DNA of 64,000 bases from Shimia sp047124445 (GTDB lineage Bacteria > Pseudomonadota > Alphaproteobacteria > Rhodobacterales > Rhodobacteraceae): assembly GCF_047124445.1 (NCBI RefSeq), contig NZ_CP138921.1, positions 1,612,001-1,676,000 of the forward strand, in the 5' to 3' direction. Below, one piece after another: positions 34,191-42,878 of this stretch; position 1 is the stretch's first letter; each line of letters opens with the position of its first letter. A program made the translations under genes and the position numbers. Below the pieces are notes generated by a model. It worked only from the letters and a program-made list of their open reading frames with translations. It did not search any database and had not been told where the DNA came from.

Positions 34191-34226
34191 AGGGCGGCAT
34201 CTGGCAAAAGATGTCGCCCTTTCTTT
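34191..34226 (+). terminator. Terminator after the semialdehyde dehydrogenase gene
   Basis: AGGGCGGCATCT, six-base loop, AGATGTCGCCCT (one mismatch), then TTCTTT. A second smaller repeat AGATCCGG-CCAA-CCGGATCT at 34151-34170 precedes it. Confidence 0.7.
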
Positions 34227-34345
34227 GTGACGCCCCCGCGCCTTTGGTCGCAGTTGCACTTCTCTCGCTTTCCAGTAGCTTACCACCCAGACCCGCAGCC
34301 AGTTTCAGCCAGCCCCCTGTTTGTTACACATTCGGAGCGACCCTC

Positions 34346-35302
34346 ATGCGCCCCATTTCCCATGTTGACCGCGTTCTGGACGCTGCCTTTTCATCCTCTG
34401 CCGCCGCGCACTCCCGCCTCGCCGCAAGCTGGCGCCGTTCGGCCCACAAACATGGGCTGGACCCGGCCTCCAAACGTGACGTGGCCCGCGTTACCCAGGA
34501 TTGCCTCAAAGACCGCCGTGCGGCGCTCGAAACCTTTATGACCGTAGCCGCCCCACGCCTGGACGCGCTTTATGCACTGGTCGGCCAATCCGGTTGCGGC
34601 GTATTTCTGTCCGACGCCAAGGGCGTGATCCTCGACCAACGGCTCAGCGACGCCGATGCGCCAACCTTCGGCCATTGGGGCCTGTGCAACGGCGCGGATT
34701 GGAGCGAAGCTCAGGAGGGCACCAACGGTATTGGCACCTGCCTCACCGAAGGCCGCCGCCTCATCATTCACCGCGATGAACATTTCTTTGCCCGCAACAC
34801 CGCGATGAGCTGCATCGACGCGCCGATTTATGGCAGCGACGGTTCGATTGTGGCAGCCCTCGATGTGTCTTCCGCGCGCGCGGATCAAACCGAAGCCTTC
34901 AATCGCCTGATCGCCGCTCAAGTGGCCCAGACCGCCCGCGCCATCGAGGAAGCCCACTTCCGCGCCACGTTCCCCAACGCCCGCATTGTGGTGGCCGAAA
35001 GCGAAGACGCCGAAGCCGCCACCCTGCTAGCCATCGACGGCGATGATCTGGTGGTCGGCGCCACTCGGGAAGCACGCCGGGTGTTTGGCATGGAAAGCAG
35101 CGCCGCACTCACACCGCGCCCCGCCGCGGACATCTTGGGGCGCGAGGACGGCCCCACCGGCTTTGAGAAGGCCGAACGCGCCGCCGTGGTGCGGGCCATC
35201 GCCCGCGCGGACGGCAACATCAGCCAGGCCGCGCGCCAACTCGGCATTGGCCGCGCCACGCTCTATCGCCGCATGAAACGCCTCGGCCTTAACGAAACGT
35301 AA
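34346..35302 (+). CDS. AcoR-like GAF/Fis-HTH regulator lacking the AAA+ domain
   Basis: 318 residues from ATG 34346 (GGAG nearby). The N-terminus carries the AcoR-type leader (LAASWRRSAHKHGLDP), then a GAF domain (about 75-195; DAPTFGHWGLCNGADWSEAQEGTNGIGTCL) and a C-terminal HTH_8 (AERAAVVRAIARADGNISQAARQLGIGRATLYRRMKRLGL). Sigma-54 activators of this family carry an AAA+ domain between these parts; here only about 80 residues lie between, without Walker A or GAFTGA. It therefore should act with ordinary sigma-70 promoters, as activator or repressor. A long perfect palindrome follows and the next gene is an aldehyde dehydrogenase, its likely target. Confidence 0.85.
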   Translation: MRPISHVDRVLDAAFSSSAAAHSRLAASWRRSAHKHGLDPASKRDVARVTQDCLKDRRAALETFMTVAAPRLDALYALVGQSGCGVFLSDAKGVILDQRLSDADAPTFGHWGLCNGADWSEAQEGTNGIGTCLTEGRRLIIHRDEHFFARNTAMSCIDAPIYGSDGSIVAALDVSSARADQTEAFNRLIAAQVAQTARAIEEAHFRATFPNARIVVAESEDAEAATLLAIDGDDLVVGATREARRVFGMESSAALTPRPAADILGREDGPTGFEKAERAAVVRAIARADGNISQAARQLGIGRATLYRRMKRLGLNET

Positions 35303-35304
35303 TC

Positions 35305-35332
35305 GGATGTGTCTCACCTCTGAGACACATCC
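35305..35332. promoter_or_regulatory. Perfect 12-bp-arm palindrome before the aldehyde dehydrogenase gene
   Basis: GGATGTGTCTCA (35305-35316), spacer CCTC, TGAGACACATCC (35321-35332). TGTCTCA/TGAGACA is the general style of AcoR/Fis-family sites. It starts three bases after the regulator stop and lies about 97 bases before the next ATG. No T-tract follows, so an operator is preferred over a terminator. Confidence 0.7.
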
Positions 35333-35428
35333 AGGTTTCGACCGTTTTCCCCACAGTGACCGCCTTTTGGGCCTGCGCCATCCTCCCCGCAATCCGATCG
35401 GAGGAGATCGGCATATGAGGAGGAAACT

Positions 35429-36952
35429 ATGAACGATATGACCCACACAGAGGCCGGCACCTACGTCTCGCCTTTCGCGGACCGCTACGACAACTTCATC
35501 GGCGGCGAGTTCACCGCCCCGGTCAACGGCCGCTACTTTGACAACGTCACCCCGATCACCGGCGAGAAAGTCTGCGAAGTTGCCCGTTCCGACGCCGCCG
35601 ACATCGAAAAAGCGCTGGACGCCGCCCACGCCGCCAAAGACGCCTGGGGCAAAACATCTGCCGCAGAACGCTCCAACCTGCTGTTGAAAGTGGCTGACGC
35701 CATCGACGCCAATCTGGAGCGTCTCGCGCAGGCTGAAACCTGGGACAACGGCAAGCCAATCCGTGAAACCATGGCGGCGGACATCCCGCTCTCTGCCGAC
35801 CACTTCCGCTACTTCGCAGGCGTGCTGCGCGGTCAGGAAGGCAACATGTCTGAAATCGACGCGGACACTGTGGCCTACCACTTCCACGAACCTCTTGGCG
35901 TTGTCGGCCAGATCATCCCATGGAACTTCTCCATCCTGATGGCCGCCTGGAAACTGGCCCCTGCATTAGCCGCCGGTAACTGCATCGTTCTGAAACCGGC
36001 CGAGCAAACCCCAGCCGCGATCATGATCCTTGCGGAAATTATGTCCGAGTTCCTGCCAGCCGGTGTGCTGAACATCGTGAACGGTTACGGTGCTGAAGTC
36101 GGTGCCCCACTGGCCAGCTCCAAGCGCATCGCCAAGATCGCCTTCACCGGCTCCACCGCCACCGGCAAAAAGATCATGGAAGCGGCCACCGACAACCTGA
36201 TCCCGGTCACGCTGGAACTGGGCGGCAAATCGCCAAACATCTTCTTCTCCGATGTCATGGCCAAGGACGACGCCTTCCTCGACAAAGCGGTCGAAGGCTT
36301 TGTGCTCTTTGCCTTCAACCAGGGCGAAGTCTGCACCTGCCCATCCCGTGCGTTGATCCAGGAAGACATCTACGAAGAGTTCATCAAACGCGCGATTGCC
36401 CGCGTTGAAGCCATCAAACAAGGCGACCCACGCAACCCAGAAACCATGGTTGGCGCCCAGGCATCTGTTGAGCAGCAAGAGAAAATTCTCTCCTACCTGA
36501 CCATCGGTGTAGAAGAAGGCGCCGAGGTTCTGACCGGCGGCGCAGCGGCCAAATTCAACGGCGAGCTGGCTGGTGGCAACTACATCCAGCCAACCATCCT
36601 GAAGGGCCACAACAAGATGCGCGTCTTCCAGGAAGAGATTTTTGGACCGGTTGTTTCCGTAACCACCTTCAAAGACGAAGAAGAGGCACTCGCGATAGCC
36701 AACGACACCATGTATGGCCTCGGCGCCGGTGTCTGGTCGCGTGACGCCAACACCTGCTACCGCTTTGGCCGCGCCATCGAAGCCGGTCGCGTCTGGGTCA
36801 ACAACTACCACGCCTACCCGGCCCACGCGGCCTTTGGTGGCTACAAGCAGTCCGGTATTGGCCGTGAGAACCACAAGATGATGCTGGACCACTACCAGCA
36901 GACCAAGAACATCCTGATGAGCTACAACCCAAACAAGTTGGGCTTCTTCTAG
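35429..36952 (+). CDS. NAD+-dependent aldehyde dehydrogenase (ExaC/AldB-type)
   Basis: 507 residues; full ALDH superfamily set: IIPWNFSILMAAWKLAPALAAGNCIVLKPAEQTP, catalytic Glu in LELGGKSPNIFF and catalytic Cys in FNQGEVCTCPSRAL, then EEIFGPVV. The NQGEVCTCPSR segment is typical of the acetaldehyde dehydrogenases of the ExaC/AldB group, which oxidise acetaldehyde and related short aldehydes and are often controlled by AcoR-like regulators, as the neighbour suggests. Very strong ribosome site GAGGAGG. Confidence 0.9.
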   Translation: MNDMTHTEAGTYVSPFADRYDNFIGGEFTAPVNGRYFDNVTPITGEKVCEVARSDAADIEKALDAAHAAKDAWGKTSAAERSNLLLKVADAIDANLERLAQAETWDNGKPIRETMAADIPLSADHFRYFAGVLRGQEGNMSEIDADTVAYHFHEPLGVVGQIIPWNFSILMAAWKLAPALAAGNCIVLKPAEQTPAAIMILAEIMSEFLPAGVLNIVNGYGAEVGAPLASSKRIAKIAFTGSTATGKKIMEAATDNLIPVTLELGGKSPNIFFSDVMAKDDAFLDKAVEGFVLFAFNQGEVCTCPSRALIQEDIYEEFIKRAIARVEAIKQGDPRNPETMVGAQASVEQQEKILSYLTIGVEEGAEVLTGGAAAKFNGELAGGNYIQPTILKGHNKMRVFQEEIFGPVVSVTTFKDEEEALAIANDTMYGLGAGVWSRDANTCYRFGRAIEAGRVWVNNYHAYPAHAAFGGYKQSGIGRENHKMMLDHYQQTKNILMSYNPNKLGFF

Positions 36953-36977
36953 GATCACCTAACCCGTGAGGAGACTT

Positions 36978-37010
36978 CCCCCGCTGTTCCCCAACAGCGG
37001 GGGCTTTTTT
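36978..37010 (+). terminator. Strong terminator after the aldehyde dehydrogenase gene
   Basis: CCCCCGCTGTT, loop CCCC, AACAGCGGGGG, then C and six T. Eleven perfect pairs. Confidence 0.92.
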
Positions 37011-37012
37011 GT

Positions 37013-37435
37013 CTAAGTCCCGCTGGAACTCGCCCCGATCATCACGTCAGCCAGCGTGCCATAAGCAGCCGTCCAGGCGGATTGCACGTCCGAGGAAAAG
37101 TCATCCCCCAGACCTTGGGCCAAGGCCCAGATCAAAGCTTCGCCAACATAGGCGTAGTGCTCTGGTGCCACCTCATAGCCGCTGTGCCGCTCGCCAAGAC
37201 CCACGACAGCTGGCAGCAGCGTCTCCGGACTGTTCAATCCGGTCACCGCCAGCCCCAGCATCTGCATCAGCTTCTTCTTCTGCTCCGCCAGATCGTCCGG
37301 AAAAAGTGGCCGCACCTCCGGCGCCAGCTCAAACAGCCGCCCGTAAAACAGATCTGCAATGCGGGCCGCCATCGGGGTCACCTGCTGAAAACTGCCCTGT
37401 ACCAAAGCGATCTGTTCTGGAGTCATGCCGCGCAT
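37013..37435 (-). CDS. Single-domain bacterial globin
   Basis: 140 residues with the haemoglobin fold of the flavohaemoglobin/Vitreoscilla group: MTPEQIALVQGSFQQVTPMAARIADLFYGRLFELAPEVRPLFP, then a proximal-His region LGERHSGYEVAPEHYAYVGEALI. There is no reductase domain. Such globins bind O2 or detoxify NO with a separate reductase. It is convergent with the aldehyde dehydrogenase and stands alone on its strand, so its physiological partner is unknown. Confidence 0.85.
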   Translation of the reverse strand: MRGMTPEQIALVQGSFQQVTPMAARIADLFYGRLFELAPEVRPLFPDDLAEQKKKLMQMLGLAVTGLNSPETLLPAVVGLGERHSGYEVAPEHYAYVGEALIWALAQGLGDDFSSDVQSAWTAAYGTLADVMIGASSSGT

Positions 37436-37587
37436 CCTTCACAAGTGTAATACGCCCAACCTACACCAGATCCTTGATATCCCGATAGGAAATTTGAATT
37501 GTGGTTCCAATTTTGGCGACAGGGGCTGCACAGGCCACCCTCTGTGCTCCCCTTATCCCATAATCAAAATTGCCAGCTCCGTGCCAA

Positions 37588-39261
37588 TTACACACCCAAG
37601 ATCCCTGGCAAACGCAGCCCATGCTCCCGCGCACACTCTGCCGCGCTCTCATAGCCCGCATCCGCGTGTCGCCAGACACCGGACGCCGGATCATTCCACA
37701 AAACGCGCTCTAGCCGTTTCGCAGCCTCAGGCGTGCCATCTGCGCAAATCACCACGCCAGAATGCTGACTGAACCCCATGCCAACGCCACCACCGTGATG
37801 CAGGCTCACCCAGGTCGCCCCGGAAGCCGTGTTGATCAGTGCATTCAGCAATGGCCAGTCAGACACCGCATCAGACCCATCTTTCATCGCCTCAGTTTCG
37901 CGATTTGGCGAGGCCACCGACCCGCTATCCAAATGGTCCCGACCAATCACCACCGGCGCCTTCAGCTCGCCCGACGCAACCATCTCGTTAAACATCAGCC
38001 CAGCGCGGTGGCGATCCCCCAGCCCAATCCAGCAAATCCGCGCCGGCAGGCCCTGAAATGCAATCCGATCCCGCGCCATGTCGAGCCAATTGTGCAGATG
38101 CGTATTCTCCGGGAACAGCTTCTTCATCGCCGCGTCGGTTTTGTAGATATCTTCCGGATCACCGGACAATGCGGCCCATCGGAACGGACCAACCCCTTTA
38201 CAGAACAGAGGACGGATATAGGCCGGCACAAACCCGGGGAAAGCAAAGGCATTCTCCAGGCCTTCTTCCAACGCCATCTGACGGATGTTGTTGCCGTAGT
38301 CGACCGTCGGGACGCCATCCTCGTGGAAAGCCACCATCGCTTCAACCTGCACCTTCATACTTGCGCGTGCGGCCTTTTCCACCTCTTTTGGCGCGGTTTC
38401 CGCTTTGGCGCGCCATTCTGCCACGGTCCAGCCTTGTGGCAGATACCCGTTGACCGGATCATGCGCCGAGGTCTGGTCGGTCACGATATCAGGCCGAATG
38501 CCTCGTTTGTGGATTTCCGGGAAAATGTCAGCCGCGTTGCCAATCAGCGCCACAGATTTTGCCTCACCTGCCTTGGTCCAACGGTCGATCATCGCCAGCG
38601 CGTCATCAAGACTATCGGTCTTCTCATCGACATAGCGCGTGCGCAGACGGAAGTCGGCACGGGTCTCGTCACATTCCACCGCCAGACAGCAGGCCCCGGC
38701 CATCACCGCCGCCAAAGGCTGTGCACCGCCCATGCCGCCAAGGCCGCCGGTCAGAACCCATTTGCCGGTCAAATCACCACCGTAATGCTGACGTCCAGCT
38801 TCGGCAAAGGTCTCATAGGTGCCCTGCACAATGCCTTGCGTGCCAATGTAAATCCACGACCCGGCGGTCATCTGACCGTACATCATCAGGCCCTTTTTAT
38901 CGAGTTCATTGAAGTGATCCCAATTGGCCCAGTGCGGCACCAAATTAGAGTTGGCAATCAACACACGCGGCGCATCGGCATGGGTTCTGACCACCGCAAC
39001 AGGCTTGCCAGATTGCACAATGAGGGTCTCGTCACCCTCAAGGTCTTTGAGCGTGTCAACGATCAGGTCAAAGTCTTTCCACGTGCGCGCCGCGCGCCCA
39101 ATACCGCCATACACCACCAGTTCATGCGGATTCTCAGCCACATCTGGATGCAGATTGTTCATCATCATCCGCAACGGCGCTTCGGTCATCCAACTCTTAG
39201 CATTCAGCTCGGCACCAGTTGGCGGGAAAACGTCACGGGTGTTCTTGCGTGGATCGGTCAT
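37588..39261 (-). CDS. hutU: Urocanate hydratase
   Basis: 557 residues, the family's usual length. Shows the urocanase signatures: YGGIGRAARTWKDFD at the N-terminus, GWIYIGTQGI-like SWIYIGTQGI, the NAD-binding GGLGGMGGAQPLA, and GDEFDRIAFQGLPARICWIGLG-like DRIAFQGLPARICWIGLGDRHRAG. Second step of histidine breakdown (urocanate to imidazolone propionate). Last gene of the leftward hutI-H-G-U operon. Confidence 0.97.
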   Translation of the reverse strand: MTDPRKNTRDVFPPTGAELNAKSWMTEAPLRMMMNNLHPDVAENPHELVVYGGIGRAARTWKDFDLIVDTLKDLEGDETLIVQSGKPVAVVRTHADAPRVLIANSNLVPHWANWDHFNELDKKGLMMYGQMTAGSWIYIGTQGIVQGTYETFAEAGRQHYGGDLTGKWVLTGGLGGMGGAQPLAAVMAGACCLAVECDETRADFRLRTRYVDEKTDSLDDALAMIDRWTKAGEAKSVALIGNAADIFPEIHKRGIRPDIVTDQTSAHDPVNGYLPQGWTVAEWRAKAETAPKEVEKAARASMKVQVEAMVAFHEDGVPTVDYGNNIRQMALEEGLENAFAFPGFVPAYIRPLFCKGVGPFRWAALSGDPEDIYKTDAAMKKLFPENTHLHNWLDMARDRIAFQGLPARICWIGLGDRHRAGLMFNEMVASGELKAPVVIGRDHLDSGSVASPNRETEAMKDGSDAVSDWPLLNALINTASGATWVSLHHGGGVGMGFSQHSGVVICADGTPEAAKRLERVLWNDPASGVWRHADAGYESAAECAREHGLRLPGILGV

Positions 39262-39272
39262 GGCAAGTCTCC

Positions 39273-40076
39273 TTATCGAGTCAGCACGCCAGACAAGGCG
39301 AGTTCATTGAGGGTCTGAAGAATGGTTTTGAGATGGGGCCGCAGTGCCGCCGCACGCTCCGGCAGGTAGGTCCAGGGCGCCGCTTCGCGCATATAAGTGC
39401 GCTGTGCCAGCTCCATTTGAATGGCATGTTCATTGCGACGCGGCTGGCCATAGTGGCGTGTGGTCCAGCCACCTTTGAAACGACCGTTGCAAACCGCGTC
39501 AAAGCCGTCAGCCGCAGAGGCGATTTTGCGCACCACAGTCTCAATCCTATTGTCACAGGTTGCGCCAGAGTTGGTGCCCACAGAAAACGCTGGCAGCTGC
39601 CCCTCAAAAAGAAAGGGAATGTTGGAGCGGATCGAGTGGCAATCATACAAAATTGCCACGCCATGGTGCGCCTTCACACGGGCAATCTCTTCCGCCAGTG
39701 CAGCATGGTAAGGCGCGTGAAACGCATCACGGCGGCTTACGATCTCGTCCTCAGAAGGCGCTTGCCCGTCACGCCAAATCGCTTGGCCGTCAAAGTCTGT
39801 GAGCGGCACCAGCGTTGTGGTGTTCTGCCCCGGATAGAGGGAAACGCCGGCGGGGTCACGGTTGGCGTCGATCACATAGCGGTGGATGTTTGATGCCACC
39901 ACCGTCGCACCTGGCAGAAGCCCGTCGTAAAGCTGCGTGATATGCCAATCCGTGTCCGCCAACGCCTGCCCATTGGCATTGAGCCGCGCAAATATATCGT
40001 CTGGCACAAAGGTGCCACCGTGCGGTTGGCCAAGAATGATCGGGCTGTCGCCGTGGATCACATCAACGATGTTCAT
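39273..40076 (-). CDS. hutG: N-formylglutamate deformylase (amidohydrolase)
   Basis: 267 residues from ATG 40076 (MNIVDVIHGDSP), which overlaps the hutH stop by four bases; an earlier in-frame start at 40106 would lie inside hutH. Family motifs: GQPHGGTFVP, DTDWHITQLYDG, YVIDANRDPAG, LYDCHSIRSN, HAIQMELAQRTYM. It hydrolyses N-formyl-L-glutamate to glutamate and formate, matching the presence of hutF (deiminase) rather than a one-step formiminoglutamase. Confidence 0.95.
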   Translation of the reverse strand: MNIVDVIHGDSPIILGQPHGGTFVPDDIFARLNANGQALADTDWHITQLYDGLLPGATVVASNIHRYVIDANRDPAGVSLYPGQNTTTLVPLTDFDGQAIWRDGQAPSEDEIVSRRDAFHAPYHAALAEEIARVKAHHGVAILYDCHSIRSNIPFLFEGQLPAFSVGTNSGATCDNRIETVVRKIASAADGFDAVCNGRFKGGWTTRHYGQPRRNEHAIQMELAQRTYMREAAPWTYLPERAAALRPHLKTILQTLNELALSGVLTR

Positions 40077-41611
40077 GCGCTCAACTCCGGCAGACTTGTG
40101 CCGCAAGCCTCGGTCAGCGCACCAGCTGCAACCAACGCGGCCGCTGCCTCCAAATCCGGCGCCATATAGCGATCCGCACCAAGCGTCGCCACGTCCTGTC
40201 GCAAGCGCTGCAGGACCGATTGCAACGGCTCGGACGTCACCAAAGGCGCGCGGAACTCAATGCCCTGCGCAGCACAGAGCAGCTCCACCCCCAAAATACG
40301 GTTCAAGTTGGTGACCATCTGGATCAACCGCCGCGCACCATGGGCCGCCATCGACACATGGTCTTCCTGGTTGGCAGAGGTCGGCGTTGAATCCGTCACA
40401 CAAGGATTGGCCAAATGTTTGTTTTCACTCATCAGTGCGGCGGTGGTGACCTCCGCGATCATCAGACCAGAATTCAAACCCGGCTCCGGCGTCAAAAACG
40501 GTGGCAGGTCATGGCTCAGGGTTGGGTCCACCATCAGAGCGATGCGCCGCTGCGCAATGGCGCCAATCTCGGACACCGCCAAGGCAATCATATCCCCTGC
40601 GAACCCAACAGGCTCCGCATGAAAATTGCCGCCGGACACAATCAATCCCGCCTCAGTCAGCACCAACGGGTTGTCGGTGGCTGCGTTCGCCTCAATCTCC
40701 AGCGTCGTGGCAGCTTGTCGGATCACATCCATCGCCGCGCCCGTCACCTGCGGCTGGCAGCGAATACAATACGGGTCCTGCACACGGCTGTCGTCATCCC
40801 GGTGGCTTTCGCGGATTTCGCTGCCAGCCAAGATGGCCCGCATGGCCGCCGCCGTTTCAATCTGCCCCCGTTGACCACGCAACTGATGGATTTCCGGCTG
40901 CAACGGCGCCGTCGACCCCATGATCGCGTCGGTCGACATGGCGGAAATCACCAGCGCATTTTGCGCCGACTGCCAAGCCTCAAACAGCCCGGCCAGCGCA
41001 AAAGCCGTGGAAAACTGCGTGCCGTTGATAAAGGCCAAACCTTCTTTGGGGCCAAGCTGAATGGGCGCGAGCCCGGCTTTCGACAACGCCTCGGCGCCGG
41101 GCAAGATTTCCCCAGCGAACTCCGCTTCGCCTTCGCCAATCACCACCGCAGTCATGTGGGACAACGGCGCCAGATCACCCGACGCCCCCACAGAGCCCTG
41201 CGCCGGGATCACCGGCGTGACCCCTTTGGACAACATGCCTTGCAGCAGTTTGACATAGTCCCAGCGCACACCGCTGGCGCCCCGGCCAAAACTCAGAAGC
41301 TTAAGCGTCATCATCAACCGCGCCATGCGTCGCGGCACGGCCTCGCCAACACCACAGCAATGGCTCAGGATCAGATTGCGCTGCAACGTGGCCGTGTCTT
41401 CCGGCGCAATCTTCAGGCTGGCCAATTTGCCAAACCCGGTGTTCACGCCATAAACCGCAACATCCCCAGCCGCTGCGGCATCAATGCGCTTTGCTGCATC
41501 TTCCACCGCAGGCTTGCACACCGGATCGAGCGCCACAGCACGCTCATTCCAATAGACATCCGCCAGCTGCGCGAGCGTCACCGCGCCGGGGGTGAGTTCC
41601 AACACGCTCAT
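40073..41611 (-). CDS. hutH: Histidine ammonia-lyase
   Basis: 512 residues with the MIO-forming triad Ala143-Ser144-Gly145 in GSVGASGDLAPLSHM, YGVNTGFGKLAS at the N-terminus and QDPYCIRCQPQV toward the substrate pocket. Converts histidine to urocanate. ATGA overlaps couple it to hutI upstream and hutG downstream. Confidence 0.97.
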   Translation of the reverse strand: MSVLELTPGAVTLAQLADVYWNERAVALDPVCKPAVEDAAKRIDAAAAGDVAVYGVNTGFGKLASLKIAPEDTATLQRNLILSHCCGVGEAVPRRMARLMMTLKLLSFGRGASGVRWDYVKLLQGMLSKGVTPVIPAQGSVGASGDLAPLSHMTAVVIGEGEAEFAGEILPGAEALSKAGLAPIQLGPKEGLAFINGTQFSTAFALAGLFEAWQSAQNALVISAMSTDAIMGSTAPLQPEIHQLRGQRGQIETAAAMRAILAGSEIRESHRDDDSRVQDPYCIRCQPQVTGAAMDVIRQAATTLEIEANAATDNPLVLTEAGLIVSGGNFHAEPVGFAGDMIALAVSEIGAIAQRRIALMVDPTLSHDLPPFLTPEPGLNSGLMIAEVTTAALMSENKHLANPCVTDSTPTSANQEDHVSMAAHGARRLIQMVTNLNRILGVELLCAAQGIEFRAPLVTSEPLQSVLQRLRQDVATLGADRYMAPDLEAAAALVAAGALTEACGTSLPELSA

Positions 41612-42801
41612 GCGCGACCTCCAAAGAAACGTTGATGCAACGGGTTGAACCCAATGCGATAAGCAAGCTCAGCCGGGTGGCTGACATCCCACACGGCCAA
41701 ATCGGCCCGTTTGTTCTCTTCGATTGTGCCGCAATCCGTAGCGCCAAGCGTCAGCGCAGCATTGCGGGTGACCCCGGCCAAAGCTTCCTCAGGCGTCATG
41801 CGGAAAAGCGTACAGCCCATGTTCATGGTCAACAAAAGCGAGGTCAGCGGTGAGGAGCCAGGGTTGGCATCCGTTGCCAGCGCCATAGGCACACCGTGTT
41901 TGCGCAATGCCTCAATTGGCGGCACCTGCGTTTCCCGCAACGTATAAAACGCCCCCGGCAGGATCACCGCTGTGGTGCCTGCCGTCGCCATCGCCGCAAC
42001 ACCATCTTCGTCAAGATACTCAATGTGATCCGCGCTCAACGCGCCATAGCTGGCGGCCAATTTGGCCCCGCCAAGATTGGACAGTTGCTCCGCGTGCAAC
42101 TTCACCGGCAGCCCCAGGTCACGCGCCACATCAAATACGCGTGCTATCTGCGCTGGCTGAAAGGCAATCCCCTCGCAGAATCCGTCAACCGCATCCACCA
42201 GACCTGCTTCATGCGCTGCCCGCAATGCCGGAAGGCACACTGTGTCGATGTAGACGTCGTCTTGTCCTGCAAACTCTGGCGGCACGGCATGTGCCCCAAG
42301 AAACGTGGTCACGACCCGGACCGGGCGCACGGCCTCAATCCGACGCGCCACACGCAACATCTTTAGTTCCGTGTCCAAGTCCAAGCCGTAGCCGGATTTC
42401 ACCTCAATCAGCGTTGTGCCTTCAGCAATCAACGCGTCAACCTTGGTCAAAGCATCCGCCAAAAGCTCATCCTCAGACGCCGCCCGTGTGGCTTGCACGG
42501 TCGAGACAATCCCGCCCCCTGCCCGCGCGATCTCTTCATAACTTGCACCCTGAAGCCGCATCTCAAACTCACGTGCCCGATTGCCGCCCGCAACTATATG
42601 TGTGTGACAATCAATCAGCGCCGGCGTCACCAGACGCCCCCCAAGGTCATGCTTGGTCAACTTCGAATATCGCTCTGGCAAGTCAGACAAAGCGCCCGCC
42701 CAGGCGATCCGATTACCCTCCAGCGCAATCGCACCATCCTCAAGAAGCCCATAAGGCATCGCTCCAGTCATGGTGGCCACTCTGGCGTTTGTCAGCAGCA
42801 T
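41608..42801 (-). CDS. hutI: Imidazolonepropionase
   Basis: 397 residues, amidohydrolase superfamily. Metal-binding HTHIVAGG near 66-73, EVKSGYGLDLDTELKMLR, TFLGAHAVPPEF, LPVKLHAEQLS and ATDANPGSSPLTSLLLTMNMGCTLF. Third histidine-utilisation step giving N-formimino-L-glutamate. First gene of the leftward hut operon, divergent from hutF across 77 bases that carry a palindrome. Confidence 0.97.
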   Translation of the reverse strand: MLLTNARVATMTGAMPYGLLEDGAIALEGNRIAWAGALSDLPERYSKLTKHDLGGRLVTPALIDCHTHIVAGGNRAREFEMRLQGASYEEIARAGGGIVSTVQATRAASEDELLADALTKVDALIAEGTTLIEVKSGYGLDLDTELKMLRVARRIEAVRPVRVVTTFLGAHAVPPEFAGQDDVYIDTVCLPALRAAHEAGLVDAVDGFCEGIAFQPAQIARVFDVARDLGLPVKLHAEQLSNLGGAKLAASYGALSADHIEYLDEDGVAAMATAGTTAVILPGAFYTLRETQVPPIEALRKHGVPMALATDANPGSSPLTSLLLTMNMGCTLFRMTPEEALAGVTRNAALTLGATDCGTIEENKRADLAVWDVSHPAELAYRIGFNPLHQRFFGGRA

Positions 42802-42837
42802 GTCGACGAATCCCTTGCCGATGTCAGATTAATTTGC

Positions 42838-42855
42838 ATTATGTCTGCACATAAT
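42838..42855. promoter_or_regulatory. Candidate HutC operator between hutI and hutF
   Basis: ATTATGT-CTGC-ACATAAT: perfect 7-bp arms, in the short region between the divergent hutI and hutF starts. HutC-type GntR repressors bind such AT-rich palindromes in hut promoters; assignment is by position. Confidence 0.6.
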
Positions 42856-42878
42856 AATCCGTCAAGCGGGGATTCGTC

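Noticed and set aside
37762..39318. 518-aa open frame on the plus strand
   Set aside because: Antisense to hutU, which is unmistakable; shadow of its codon bias.
40415..41635. 406-aa open frame on the plus strand
   Set aside because: Antisense to hutH, rich in Arg/His/Gln as expected from reverse-complement coding sequence.
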